Assembly (NCBI GenBank): GCA_937776645.1
Contig: CALMRI010000016.1
Coordinates: 1 to 64,000, forward strand
Reading direction: 5' to 3'
Length of the DNA stretch: 64,000 nucleotides
Source of the DNA: an uncultured Alphaproteobacteria bacterium
GTDB lineage: Bacteria; Pseudomonadota; Alphaproteobacteria; Thalassobaculales; Thalassobaculaceae
The position numbers and the translations under genes were made by a program. This document shows positions 26,538 to 35,423 of the stretch, piece after piece. Each line of letters starts with the position of its first letter. Positions within the stretch are counted from its first letter, which is position 1. A model generated the notes under the pieces. The model searched no databases. It had not been told where the DNA came from and saw nothing but the letters and a program-made list of their open reading frames with translations.

Positions 26538-27209
26538 TTAGGGCTTAGCCCACATCCGCATCAGGTTCAGCCGGCCTTTTTCGAGCTTGAGAATCACTTC
26601 TCCGTCTCTCTTGTCGCGCATCAGGATATCTACCGCCTGGGCGAGGTCTCCGAGAACTTCGCGCTGTTGCGGGTCGGGGATCATGCTTTCGATCCAGGTA
26701 ACCGCGGCAAGTCTGCGGCCGGTGGTGATCGGGTTGACCCGATGCATATAGTGGGTCGGATACAACACGGCGTCACCGGGCGTCAGCTTAAACTCGTGCT
26801 CGCCGAAAGGTGATTCTAGAACCAGTTCACCGCCCTTATAGGCCTCGGGAGCGTTCAGGAAGATGGTGATCGACAGGTCTGTTCGCATGCCGGGATATGG
26901 CCCCATCAACGCCGCGTCGATATGGCGGTCATAGCGCTCGCCTTGCTTATAGGAGTTAAAGATTGGCGAGAGGATCCGCCGTGGCATGGCGTTCAGATTA
27001 AACGCCTCGTTCTGCCGCATTGCCGCCATGACCAGTTCCGCTAACTCGCGGTATTGCGGACTGTTGGGTGGGACTTGGGTGTTCTTTTTGATTTCGGCGC
27101 CCAGCACACCACCACTCATCGCGCCGTCGGCGAACGGTATCGAAAACAATTTGGTCGCAATCGTGCGAACTTGATCCTTGGAGAGGAGCTGAGGAATCAC
27201 CGCGACCAT
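26538..27209 (-). CDS. Fe(II)/2-oxoglutarate PKHD-type hydroxylase (PiuC-like)
   Basis: This 223-residue prolyl-4-hydroxylase-like dioxygenase has iron ligands His and Asp in ERYDRHIDAALMG and the distal His in YPTHYMHRVNPITTGRR, where the Arg binds 2-oxoglutarate. The C-terminus LEKGRLNLMRMWAKP is a typical PiuC end. Family members sit near TonB-dependent iron receptors. None is seen here, although the window includes two other non-heme dioxygenase genes nearby. The gene is complete. Confidence 0.9.
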   Translation of the reverse strand: MVAVIPQLLSKDQVRTIATKLFSIPFADGAMSGGVLGAEIKKNTQVPPNSPQYRELAELVMAAMRQNEAFNLNAMPRRILSPIFNSYKQGERYDRHIDAALMGPYPGMRTDLSITIFLNAPEAYKGGELVLESPFGEHEFKLTPGDAVLYPTHYMHRVNPITTGRRLAAVTWIESMIPDPQQREVLGDLAQAVDILMRDKRDGEVILKLEKGRLNLMRMWAKP

Positions 27210-27763
27210 ATCGACCTCGTCATTGGCTATGCGGCGAGTCTAACCGGCTCCGGCGCCTTACGAAAGCGTCGCGATCGGTGCGATGGTGCGTTGGCCCACA
27301 AAGACTGAGACCCTAGGCCTAACGATCCGACCCGAGCGGTAACCAACATAGCGGGTTATTCCTGGACCGCATTTTGCTGAACCAGGTGGCAATGTTTTCC
27401 TGCCCGCCGCGGTCGCGGGACGGGAATGGCTGGAATTGAATGATTTTCCACCGGCACGGCTCTTGCGTTGTTCCTTCCGAACGCAGCCGATTCATGTCTG
27501 CGGTATCGGGAGTCCTCACGAGGAACTTTGCCGTGGGCTCGGCTTGATGAAATCAGTAATCTTCGAAGGACCAATCAGCGTCTCCAGCATGATCCGGCGC
27601 TAAAAGCGCATTCAAGTCGGTCGGTTCGTCGAATAGTTCCAGCGGGGAGCCGCGCTGGAGCGGTCCCCGTTCTTCAGAGCCGCCCCCTGATCGATTGCGT
27701 GGCCGGCGCATCATCGACATTATGGCGGTTCATAAGGATGATCCACCGAGACGGAGCGTCGGC
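27210..27763. other. Long intergenic region upstream of the PhyH gene
   Basis: These ~550 bp between two divergent dioxygenase genes show no recognisable gene. Short open frames occur on both strands (for example 27319-27519 minus and 27468-27700 plus), but they have no family resemblance and poor starts. The region must contain promoters for both genes. I cannot place them with confidence. Confidence 0.4.
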
Positions 27764-28567
27764 ATGCAATTATTGGACGACACGACAATCGCCTCGTTTC
27801 ACGAGGATGGCGCGGTCATCTTGCGGCGCGCCCTATCGGCGGAGTGGATTGAAACCCTGCGCCGGGGGGTCGAGCAAAACATGAGCACGCCGGGACCGTA
27901 TACCCGTGGCTATACCAAGGGCGGCGCGCCGGGGCATTTCTTCGGCGATTATTGCAATTGGCGGCGTATCGACGCATATAGCTCGTTCTTTTTCGACTCC
28001 CCCGCCGCCGACCTTGCCGGCGCTCTGATGGGCTCCTCGAAGGTCAACCTTTTCCACGAACATGTCCTGGTCAAAGAGCCGGGGACGCTTGACCGCACGC
28101 CCTGGCATCATGATCAGCCGTATTACTGCGTTGACGGGCGCGATACCTGCTCGCTGTGGATTCCGTTGGACCCGGTGTCGCGAGATACCTGTGTCGAGTT
28201 CGTCGCCGGCTCACATCGCTGGGGGCGTTGGTTCACGCCGACCAAGTTCGTCGGCGTTCAATATGACCGGCAGGACGATGGATATGAAGCGATGCCGGAT
28301 ATCGATGCGAACCGTGATGCTTATCGGTTGCTATCCTGGGATCTCGAACCTGGAGACTGTATCGCCTTTCATTTCCTGACCGTGCATGGGGCGCCGGGCA
28401 ATCTTTCGCAATCCACCAGGCGTCGGGCCTTTGCCGCGCGCTTCACCGGTGCGGATGCGACCTATGTCCGACGCCAGGGCGAGATGTCGCCGCCGTTTCC
28501 CGAGGTGACCCTCGAGCCCGGACAAAAGCTGGATTGTGAGACGTTCCCGGTCCTGCGCGCCGGTTGA
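27764..28567 (+). CDS. Phytanoyl-CoA dioxygenase (PhyH)-family protein
   Basis: This ~267-residue Fe(II)/2-oxoglutarate oxygenase starts at the ATG at 27764 with GGAG eight bases upstream (MQLLDDTTIASFHEDGAVIL); in-frame starts at 27722 and 27695 are less likely. The iron site is H and D in TPWHHDQPYYCVDG and the distal His in LTVHGAPGN, followed by the 2OG-binding Arg in RRRAFAARFTG. VEFVAGSHRWGRWF is a PhyH hallmark. The substrate is unknown; bacterial PhyH proteins hydroxylate diverse small molecules. It converges on a dead relative 10 bp downstream. Confidence 0.88.
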   Translation: MQLLDDTTIASFHEDGAVILRRALSAEWIETLRRGVEQNMSTPGPYTRGYTKGGAPGHFFGDYCNWRRIDAYSSFFFDSPAADLAGALMGSSKVNLFHEHVLVKEPGTLDRTPWHHDQPYYCVDGRDTCSLWIPLDPVSRDTCVEFVAGSHRWGRWFTPTKFVGVQYDRQDDGYEAMPDIDANRDAYRLLSWDLEPGDCIAFHFLTVHGAPGNLSQSTRRRAFAARFTGADATYVRRQGEMSPPFPEVTLEPGQKLDCETFPVLRAG

Positions 28568-28577
28568 GTTGGCCGGA

Positions 28578-29593
28578 TCAGCCGTCTTCGACTTCCGGGT
28601 CCCGTAAGATCAACCGGGTGCTATAGCGCCAGAACGCCTCCGAGACCGCCTTGTCGCCGGCGCTGTCGCAGTAACGTCGATAGGCGCCGGGTACCGTGAC
28701 CGCAGAGACCCCGTCCTTAATCGTCGGCAGCAGGCTGTAGAGCGCCTGGAACACCAATCGATCCGTGCTCTTGGGGAGCAATCTCTTATGAACTGCGGCG
28801 GTATCGACCAGGAAGGCGTCGCCGGCGCGACCATCGATCGAAATCAGGTTCTCGGCGCCAAAGAAAGCTTTGACATGGCGGTCCTCGAACCGGTTGGCGT
28901 GCCTGAAGGTCTCCAGTAATGCGCCGTTTTCGGTGGTGTCCTGTTCTTTCAATACGTCGAAGCGCTTTTGCCGTTCCCCCCGGTTATGAGAGCCGGACAC
29001 CATGACATGCGGCCCGGCGCCAGCGTCGACATCGGTTAGATAGACGAACAGTTTCACCCATTTGAAATCATGAAAATCGATGTGAAATAATTGCGCGTCC
29101 CGGGCCCTGCCGCGCTCGCGTAATGACTACCACGACGCAAGATAGGGAATCGTCGGTGGGACGCCGAGATACTTTGACACCACCGGGAGGATCGCGGGGT
29201 TGAGGGGCAGATCACGCAATTACGGCGCCAGGGCGATAGCGTCTGCGTCGTACCCCGCGACGTTGACCGTGGTTGGAACGTCATCTCGGCCAAAACCGGG
29301 GCCACCGTTAAGCGATGAGTCAGTGAGCGGCAAAGGATCAAGAAAATCTTGGATCTCGGCAATCTGACTCCCCGTCAGAACCCATTCGCCGTGAGCTCGC
29401 CGACCGCGCGGTCCGCTGTATTGTCGCTGGGCGGCAGGGGGAATTGGAGTTGACGGTTGATGAAGGCCTGGGTGATCCGAGCGATACGATCATGGGCGGT
29501 GATCGGAATATTATAGCGAAGCTGCAACAGTAACTGTCGCGCCCAATTCGGGTTATCGTAGTCGAAAACACTTGGGCCGGTGGGGAAAGCCAT
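28578..29593 (-). pseudogene. PhyH-like dioxygenase pseudogene: one frameshift and two in-frame stops
   Basis: Reading on the minus strand from about 29593 (MAFPTGPSVFDYDNPNWARQ) the frame shifts near 29378 (TANGF stop versus WVLTGSQIAEI). It then continues with a TAA at 29222-29220 and a TAG at 29129-29127, the latter apparently replacing a Trp codon in YLASW*SLRERGRARDAQ. After that it is open to 28578. The HxD iron ligands (QLFHIDFHDFKWVKLF) and GPHVMVSGSHN are kept, as is VHKRLLP near the distal His. Intact, it would be ~338 residues. It is of a different PhyH subtype from the intact neighbour. Nonsense codons make true decay more likely than sequencing error. Confidence 0.7.
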
Positions 29594-29697
29594 ATTAGCC
29601 AATCCGTATTCGTCGTCGTCGCGCGTGATCTTGAAGCATAGGTCCGACGGGGCCAAGGGCCGACGGTTTTGAGTGTTCGATGATGGCGCCGTGACGG

Positions 29698-30889
29698 TCA
29701 GGTTGCCGGAAACAGCTCCGGATAGTCGACATAGTGACCTTTGTCGATTTCGGGTGGTGGCCAAACCATCGCTTCCAGAAATGTCTCGATCACTGGCGGT
29801 GTTGTCCTCGTCCAGCCCGGACAATCGGCGGTTTGCGCATGAATGCCATCGACCAGAGCGGTCAATTCGGCCAGCGAATTCCTCTGCAACCGGAAGCCAT
29901 GGGGACCAAGGACATGCTCGACGATCTTTTTATCAAGCAGGCCTTTCCTGCGGGCTAGTTTCGGCGGAATTTTGTGCCCCTGCGCGTTGACGATATGCTG
30001 ACAGAGCACCAGTCCCTCCTCGGCGAACACAACACCCTGGCTGACCGCATTACCCAGCGCCAACGGCGTGCCAAGGCCCTGAGCGAGGGCCATCGGTCCG
30101 GAATCGGTAATCTGCAGATGGTAGCGGGCGCGGGCGACCGCATAGGCCTGAAGCATGAGTTCATCTACAACGCTGAGATCGATAACCCCGTCTTGGCGAT
30201 CAAGAGCGGCCATTCCCGGATGGCCGAGCCGAATGATCTGACCGCCAAGGTCGCGTGTCACATGCTGGATGATTGCCGATACGTGATCTTGATCCAGGTC
30301 GCGCGCGCCGTCAGCCGGGCGGTCAAGATAGCCCGGCTCGCGATAGTGTAGGGTGCAAAACCAGGTCGTGATGTCTACCCCCAACTTGGTCAGCCGAGCT
30401 TGCAGGACATCGCGCTTTTCAGGGGGGATCCGGAGGTGTGCGCGGAGAAAAATCCGACAGTCTCCGTGGATCCATCATCCAGGGAACAAGCAAAAAGTCC
30501 GGCTCGGATGCACCATCCGCTTCCCACGAGTGCTGTTGATCATGGCGTTCCCGGGTCGATGTACCATCGAAATAACTGAGAAACGGATTGTCGAGACCAT
30601 CGCTTGTCCAGCAATGGTGGATATGGGGATTCATCTCGATGATGTCGGCCAGATAGGATCGATCATCAGTGTAGCAAACGTGAAGCTTGGCGTTCGAATA
30701 ATTAAGAGAAACCGACGCACAGAACAGATTGTGATGACTAAACCCGCCGAGAGTTCGATCGAATAGGCCGGCAAAAATTATAAAAGGGTGGTCGGTTTCA
30801 ACGTGGCGCAGGTTCCGGGTTAGCGAAATGTCCTGACGTTGGCGTGGGTGCAGTAGAGGCTTGAAATTGGCAAGCATTTCAAGGTCCAT
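29698..30889 (-). pseudogene. TIGR04372-type glycosyltransferase-like gene, frameshifted
   Basis: The N-terminal piece (30889 down to ~30425) reads FIIFAGLFDRTLGGFSHHNL and ends FLLVPWMMDPRRLSDF. The C-terminal piece runs to 29698 and has WFCTLHYREPGYLDRP, GGQIIRLGHPGMAALDRQDG and ITDSGPMALAQGLGTPLAL, the pattern of TIGR04372 proteins (GT-B-like, often in surface-polysaccharide loci). The two join as PPEKRDVLQARLTKLG if one base is changed in a run of six C's (about 30421-30426). The same frame is also open above an in-frame TGA at ~30906, so the true start is unclear. A homopolymer error or a real frameshift are both possible. Confidence 0.55.
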
Positions 30890-31084
30890 GAACCAAACCT
30901 TCAGGTTTCATGCCGCGGGGGCGTGTGTTTCAACGAAAATAATGAAGTCGTGCCATAACATTATTGGCGTGATCCGTCTGCATGCTATCGTTTTGGTTAT
31001 GCGGTTTCCCTGCCTGCTTGGAGGTCGCCGTGGTACTGATCTTGATTGTGTGACGTGTTGAATAAAGACGGAGCAAGCGCGTTT

Positions 31085-31732
31085 ATGTCCTTGGTGCTTC
31101 ACGGCTATTTTCGGTCATCGGCGGCCTATCGGGTGCGCATCGCGCTCAACCTCAAAGGGTTAGGCTATGAAAGTCTTTCGGTTCATCTACGGGCCGGCGA
31201 GCAGGATGCGCCGGGATATTTGGCGCTGAACCCGCAAGGCTTGGTGCCGGCGCTCATTGATGGCGGCCAGACGATTACCCAGTCACTGGCGATCCTGGAA
31301 TACCTTGACGAGGCCTATCCGGACACGCACCGGCTGTTACCAGAGGCGCCTTTGGAACGGGCCCGGGTGCGGGCCCTGGCGGCAGTAGTCTGTTGCGATA
31401 TTCATCCCATCGGTAACCTGCGGGTTCTGAACTATATTCAGGGTCCGCTTGGCCAGGACGAGGCGGCGATGATCGCCTGGTACAATCATTGGATTCGTCG
31501 TGGATTTGGGGCGCTGGAGGCGATGCTGACGGCGAATGCTGGCACCGGGCGGTTCTGTCATGGGGACGCTCCGGGGCTTGCCGATGCCTGCTTGGTGCCG
31601 CAGGTCTTCAATGCCCAGCGCCACGCCCTGGATCTTTCGCCCTATCCGACCATTGAGCGGATCTGGAAAGCCTGTGAGGCGCTTGAGGTTTTCGCGGTGG
31701 CACACCCAAGCCGGCAGCCAGACGCTCAATGA
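31085..31732 (+). CDS. maiA: Maleylacetoacetate isomerase (zeta-class GST)
   Basis: This 215-residue zeta-class glutathione transferase starts at the ATG at 31085. The catalytic Ser motif is YFRSSAAYRVRIALNLKG. The thioredoxin-like domain has LNPQGLVPALIDGG (cis-Pro) and ITQSLAILEYLDEAY for glutathione. The C-terminal domain has DIHPIGNLRVLNYI and CHGDAPGLADACLVPQVFNA, both typical of MaiA. It isomerises maleylacetoacetate to fumarylacetoacetate in tyrosine/homogentisate degradation. No hmgA/fahA genes are adjacent in this window, so the physiological context is elsewhere. An MFS gene follows 22 bp later. Confidence 0.88.
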   Translation: MSLVLHGYFRSSAAYRVRIALNLKGLGYESLSVHLRAGEQDAPGYLALNPQGLVPALIDGGQTITQSLAILEYLDEAYPDTHRLLPEAPLERARVRALAAVVCCDIHPIGNLRVLNYIQGPLGQDEAAMIAWYNHWIRRGFGALEAMLTANAGTGRFCHGDAPGLADACLVPQVFNAQRHALDLSPYPTIERIWKACEALEVFAVAHPSRQPDAQ

Positions 31733-31754
31733 CGCTGTCCCGTGACAAAACCCA

Positions 31755-33035
31755 GTGACCGCCCCTAACGCCATCCCGCTTTCGCCGTCCGATCCTGCAG
31801 CACGGCCGTTTGACAGGAAAGGCTTGTGGCGAATCATGCTCATCATGGGTTTGTTCCTGTTGTTCGTGCAGATGAACCGCACCGGTGGTGCGGTGCTGGC
31901 GACGGCTCTGGCCGATACGCACGGGCTCAGCCCGGCGTCGATCGGCTTGGTGACCGGGGTGATGTTCCTGGCTTCGGCGGCGGTGCAATTACCGGTCGGG
32001 CTGATGCTTGATCGGTTTGGACCGCGCAAGATGGTGACCGGCCTCAGTTTCCTGGCGATCGCCGGCATGATCCTGTTTGGGCTATCCGACAGCGCTTGGG
32101 GGTTGACCGCCGCCCGAGTGCTAATCGGTGTAGGGCACGGCGCATCGATCACCGGCATGTATCTATTGGTGGTCGCCTGGGCACCGCCGGAACGGGTCGC
32201 CAGTGTCGCCGCGACGGTGATCGCGCTCGCCGGCGGGCTCGGTGGCCTGCTGTCGACGGCTCCGTTGGCGATATCACTGGAGGTCTTCGGCTTCAGCGAG
32301 ACCTTTCTGGCCCTAGCCGGGGGCTCCGTTCTGATTACCGCCCTGATCTGGAGTTTCGTGCGGGATCACCCCGAAGCGGCAACGACGACGCGGCCCCGCG
32401 AAACACTGGGTGAGGCTTTGCGGGGATTGGTTGAAGTGATCCTCGATCGAAATCTGCGACCGATTTTCGTCATGGCGCTATGTTTTTCGGCCCCGTTCAC
32501 TACTGTCGGTGGTCTTTGGGCCGGCCCCTATCTTCGGGATGTGCACGGTTTCAATCCCGCAAGCGCCGGCGTGATCCTGTTTGCCATGGTGTTGTGTTTG
32601 AACGCCGGCACTTTTGCCTACGGGCCGATGGACCGGGTTTTCAATAGCCCGAAACGGGTGGTGTTGGGCGGCGTAGGGATCATGATAACAGCCTTGGTGG
32701 TACTGGCCGCGCTACCCGCATCCCCGTTATATATTGTGGTGATATTGTTCGCGGTGTTCGCCTTTGCCGCACCGATTTTTGTGACCTTGGCGGCGCATTG
32801 CCGAAGTTTCGTGCCGGAATACCGCGCCGGTCGGGCTATCGCCGTTATCAACCTGATCGGGGTCGGGTTCATTTTCGTGCTGCAGGGCACGACCGGATGG
32901 CTGATCGAGATGTTTGCCGTGGACGGCGTGCCGACGGCTCTTGGCTACCGGGTGGTTTTCGCTGCTGTTGCCGTGACCCTGGTGTTGGCCGGATCGGTCT
33001 ATGCGTTCAGCCGCGACGCGCCGCCACGGCCATAG
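31755..33035 (+). CDS. MFS transporter
   Basis: This 426-residue, 12-helix major facilitator starts at a GTG (31755), 22 bp after maiA, possibly in the same transcript. The loop 2-3 motif is VGLMLDRFGPRKMVTG, and ARVLIGVGHGASITGMYL matches helix 4. Hydrophobic helices continue to VFAAVAVTLVLAGSVYAFSR near the C-terminus. The substrate is not predictable. Its position after maiA could mean an organic acid, but this is only context. Confidence 0.85.
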   Translation: MTAPNAIPLSPSDPAARPFDRKGLWRIMLIMGLFLLFVQMNRTGGAVLATALADTHGLSPASIGLVTGVMFLASAAVQLPVGLMLDRFGPRKMVTGLSFLAIAGMILFGLSDSAWGLTAARVLIGVGHGASITGMYLLVVAWAPPERVASVAATVIALAGGLGGLLSTAPLAISLEVFGFSETFLALAGGSVLITALIWSFVRDHPEAATTTRPRETLGEALRGLVEVILDRNLRPIFVMALCFSAPFTTVGGLWAGPYLRDVHGFNPASAGVILFAMVLCLNAGTFAYGPMDRVFNSPKRVVLGGVGIMITALVVLAALPASPLYIVVILFAVFAFAAPIFVTLAAHCRSFVPEYRAGRAIAVINLIGVGFIFVLQGTTGWLIEMFAVDGVPTALGYRVVFAAVAVTLVLAGSVYAFSRDAPPRP

Positions 33036-33088
33036 AGCGTCGTTAGTTTGGTCGGTATTTCCCTCTGTCGCATTAATTCGACTTAGGC

Positions 33089-33853
33089 TTAACCCTTGCC
33101 GCGCTGCTGTGTGACCAAGTCTCTCAATTGGCCTTCTCCCATCGCGCCGGGGATGATTTTACCGCCGATAACGAAGGCTGGCGTGCCGCGAATTGCGAGC
33201 GCTTGGCCAAGCTCGCGGGATTTGCGGATTTGTTCCATCACCGCCGGTGCGTTCATGTCCTTTTGGAGTTGTTCGGTATCGAGCCCGACCTCGACCGCGG
33301 TTTGGAAAATCGCCGGCTCCGACAGGCGGCCTCGCAGCCGCATCAAGGCGACGTGAAAGGCCTCATATTTGCCTTGCTTGTGGGCGGCCAGCGAGGCGCG
33401 AGCCGCGATCATCGATTCCGGGCCGAGGATCGGAAACTCTTTCAACACAATCCGTAAGTTGCCGTCGCTGCGGGCGAAGTCGAGCAGCGGATCGATCATT
33501 CGTTTGCAATACCCGCATTGATAGTCAAAGAACTCAACCAGGGTGACGTCGCCATCGGGATTGCCCATCACCGGGTCGCTCGGATTATGTTCGATCGCCT
33601 CGTTCAGCGAGGTGACGCGTTCTGTCTGGAGGCGTTCCTGCACCAACTGTTCGCGCTCCTGCATCGCTTGCATCGAGTCCATAATCACTTCCGGGTGCTG
33701 CATGATGTAGTTCCGGATCAAACGATCGAGCGCGGTCTTTTGTGTCTGGTTGAACGGGTTATCCTCCGCGGCGCTAGCGGGAGAGGATAGCAAGCCGGCA
33801 CAAAGGAGCAGGACGACGACAAAAGCAGACCGAATGCGAGCAGTGCTGGTCAT
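33089..33853 (-). CDS. DsbA-family periplasmic thiol:disulfide protein (Com1-like)
   Basis: This 254-residue protein starts at the ATG at 33853 with a signal peptide (MTSTARIRSAFVVVLLLCAG...PASA). An N-terminal helical extension rich in Gln and Glu (MQAMQEREQLVQERLQTERV) precedes a DsbA-type thioredoxin fold with active site FFDYQCGYCKRM and cis-Pro RGTPAFVIGGKIIPG. The CGYC dipeptide and the N-terminal extension resemble Com1/ScsC-type thiol oxidoreductases. It acts in the periplasm. The M48 protease gene lies upstream on the same strand, and both may handle envelope protein quality. Confidence 0.88.
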   Translation of the reverse strand: MTSTARIRSAFVVVLLLCAGLLSSPASAAEDNPFNQTQKTALDRLIRNYIMQHPEVIMDSMQAMQEREQLVQERLQTERVTSLNEAIEHNPSDPVMGNPDGDVTLVEFFDYQCGYCKRMIDPLLDFARSDGNLRIVLKEFPILGPESMIAARASLAAHKQGKYEAFHVALMRLRGRLSEPAIFQTAVEVGLDTEQLQKDMNAPAVMEQIRKSRELGQALAIRGTPAFVIGGKIIPGAMGEGQLRDLVTQQRGKG

Positions 33854-33958
33854 GAAAAAGATCCAAGATTGCAAAGACGTTGCGCTGATTGTGGAAGAGG
33901 GCGATCGGTTCAGTCCAGTCGCGTCACCGTGAGGTCGATTGAAGATCGCATAGTGTGT

Positions 33959-35329
33959 CTAACGACCACGGTCTTTCAAGCGTCGCTTGGATAATTCCTC
34001 GATATCCAAAGAGCGCAACCATCCAGGAGAGCCCCGCTTGAGGGATTGCCGCGCGCGCTTTGCTTGTTGGACTGCGTTCTTCAGCTGGTTGCGCAACAGT
34101 GCTTCCTCTGCCAGCGATAACGCCAGCATGCCAAGCATGTCATTGCGGCCTTGGGCGGTCGCCAGTAGGCGCCAGGCGAAAGCGGAGTTCGGCATTTCCC
34201 AGCTTGCGCTTTGCATATGCTCGAGGGCTGCCCGGTTGGATTCGTTAGTATTGATCGCCAGTTCGGCCCGCGCCAGTTCGGCCTCGACGAGCGGCGCGGC
34301 CTCGAGCAAGGTCAGAGCCTTGCGGTAGGCGACGCGGGCTTCCAGAGGCTGTCCGGATTCGGCGAGGATTTGGCCCCGCAGCTCCCAAAAGTAACCATCT
34401 TCGGGAAACGCGCCGAGTAACCCGTTGAGCAATTCCAACGCGCGTTTTGGGGATGGTTCGCGAAAGGTTGCAATCACCCGTGCATAGCGCGCCGGGACCG
34501 ACTGGTCGGTCTCGGGATAGCGCTGGAAGGTACGTGCCGGCGAGAGCAGGAAGCCGGCTAATTTAGCGATCATGCGGGAGTGCCTCGCATTGAATTCCGC
34601 CGAAGTTTTCGCCTCTGCAAAAGGCGACTGGGCGGCATGGCTAGCGACGAAGTTTATCCGGTCCTGGGTTAGCGGATGGGTGTTGGCATAGGGGGAGCGG
34701 CGTGCCGGCGCCAGTAATTCCTCGCCGCTCAAGGTTTCGAGGAAGTCGTGCATGCCGCGTGACGATTGACCGGTTGCGTCGAGGAACCGAACGGCGGCGT
34801 GATCGGCGGATGATTCTTGAGCCCGGTTGTATTGCAGAAGCGCCGCTTGGCCGGCGCCGGTCGTCCCCTGGTACACCGCGACACCGATATCGGCGCGTCC
34901 GGTGGTCAATGTTGTTGCCGCACCGAGAATCAAACCCAGTAACGCGGCGTTAGAGGCATTGCGGATGGCGCCCGTGGTTCGGACCAGATGACCGCCGGAA
35001 ATGTGGCCGATTTCATGCGCGATGACGCCGATCAGTTCGGCCGGATTTTTGGTTTCCATCAACAACCCGGTATTGAGAAACAAGTTCTGCCCACCGGCGA
35101 CAAAGGCGTTGAGTGTCTCGTCTTTGATGATATAGATTCGCACCTCTTCCGGGGTGAGGTCGGCGACAGTGAATAGTGGCGTGGCGAAGGCTTGGATGGT
35201 AGCTTCGATTTCCGTGTCTCGGATTGGCGTGCGGCCCTCCGCCATGCTTGCGCGGGGCGGCGCGAGTACACAAGCTGCGAGTATGCTGAAGGTAACCAGA
35301 AGTCTGGCATGGCCGGCAATGCGCATCAT
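33959..35329 (-). CDS. M48-family periplasmic metalloprotease with TPR-like tail (BepA-like)
   Basis: This 456-residue protein has a signal peptide (LLVTFSILAACVLAPPRASMA). The M48 zinc site is LIGVIAHEIGHISGGH, with the third ligand Glu in RAQESSADHAAVRFLDATG. The C-terminal ~200 residues form TPR-like helices (PKRALELLNGLLGAFPEDGY, LEARVAYRKALTLLEAAPL). This is the architecture of BepA/YfgC, which degrades or assembles outer-membrane proteins. Two start ATGs are adjacent (35329 and 35326). It is divergent from the GGT-like lipoprotein gene, with 94 bp between. Confidence 0.9.
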   Translation of the reverse strand: MMRIAGHARLLVTFSILAACVLAPPRASMAEGRTPIRDTEIEATIQAFATPLFTVADLTPEEVRIYIIKDETLNAFVAGGQNLFLNTGLLMETKNPAELIGVIAHEIGHISGGHLVRTTGAIRNASNAALLGLILGAATTLTTGRADIGVAVYQGTTGAGQAALLQYNRAQESSADHAAVRFLDATGQSSRGMHDFLETLSGEELLAPARRSPYANTHPLTQDRINFVASHAAQSPFAEAKTSAEFNARHSRMIAKLAGFLLSPARTFQRYPETDQSVPARYARVIATFREPSPKRALELLNGLLGAFPEDGYFWELRGQILAESGQPLEARVAYRKALTLLEAAPLVEAELARAELAINTNESNRAALEHMQSASWEMPNSAFAWRLLATAQGRNDMLGMLALSLAEEALLRNQLKNAVQQAKRARQSLKRGSPGWLRSLDIEELSKRRLKDRGR

Positions 35330-35423
35330 CGGACAAGATCCATTCTGCCCCGATGGGACTGCATATCAGCGCTGTGAGGCCAAAGATCAAGCTCAACATC
35401 ACAATAGACGGATATTTCCGATC

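Noticed and set aside
27468-27884. A 138-codon plus frame overlapping the start of the PhyH gene
   Set aside because: It is the wrong frame for the conserved PhyH protein and has no motif of its own.
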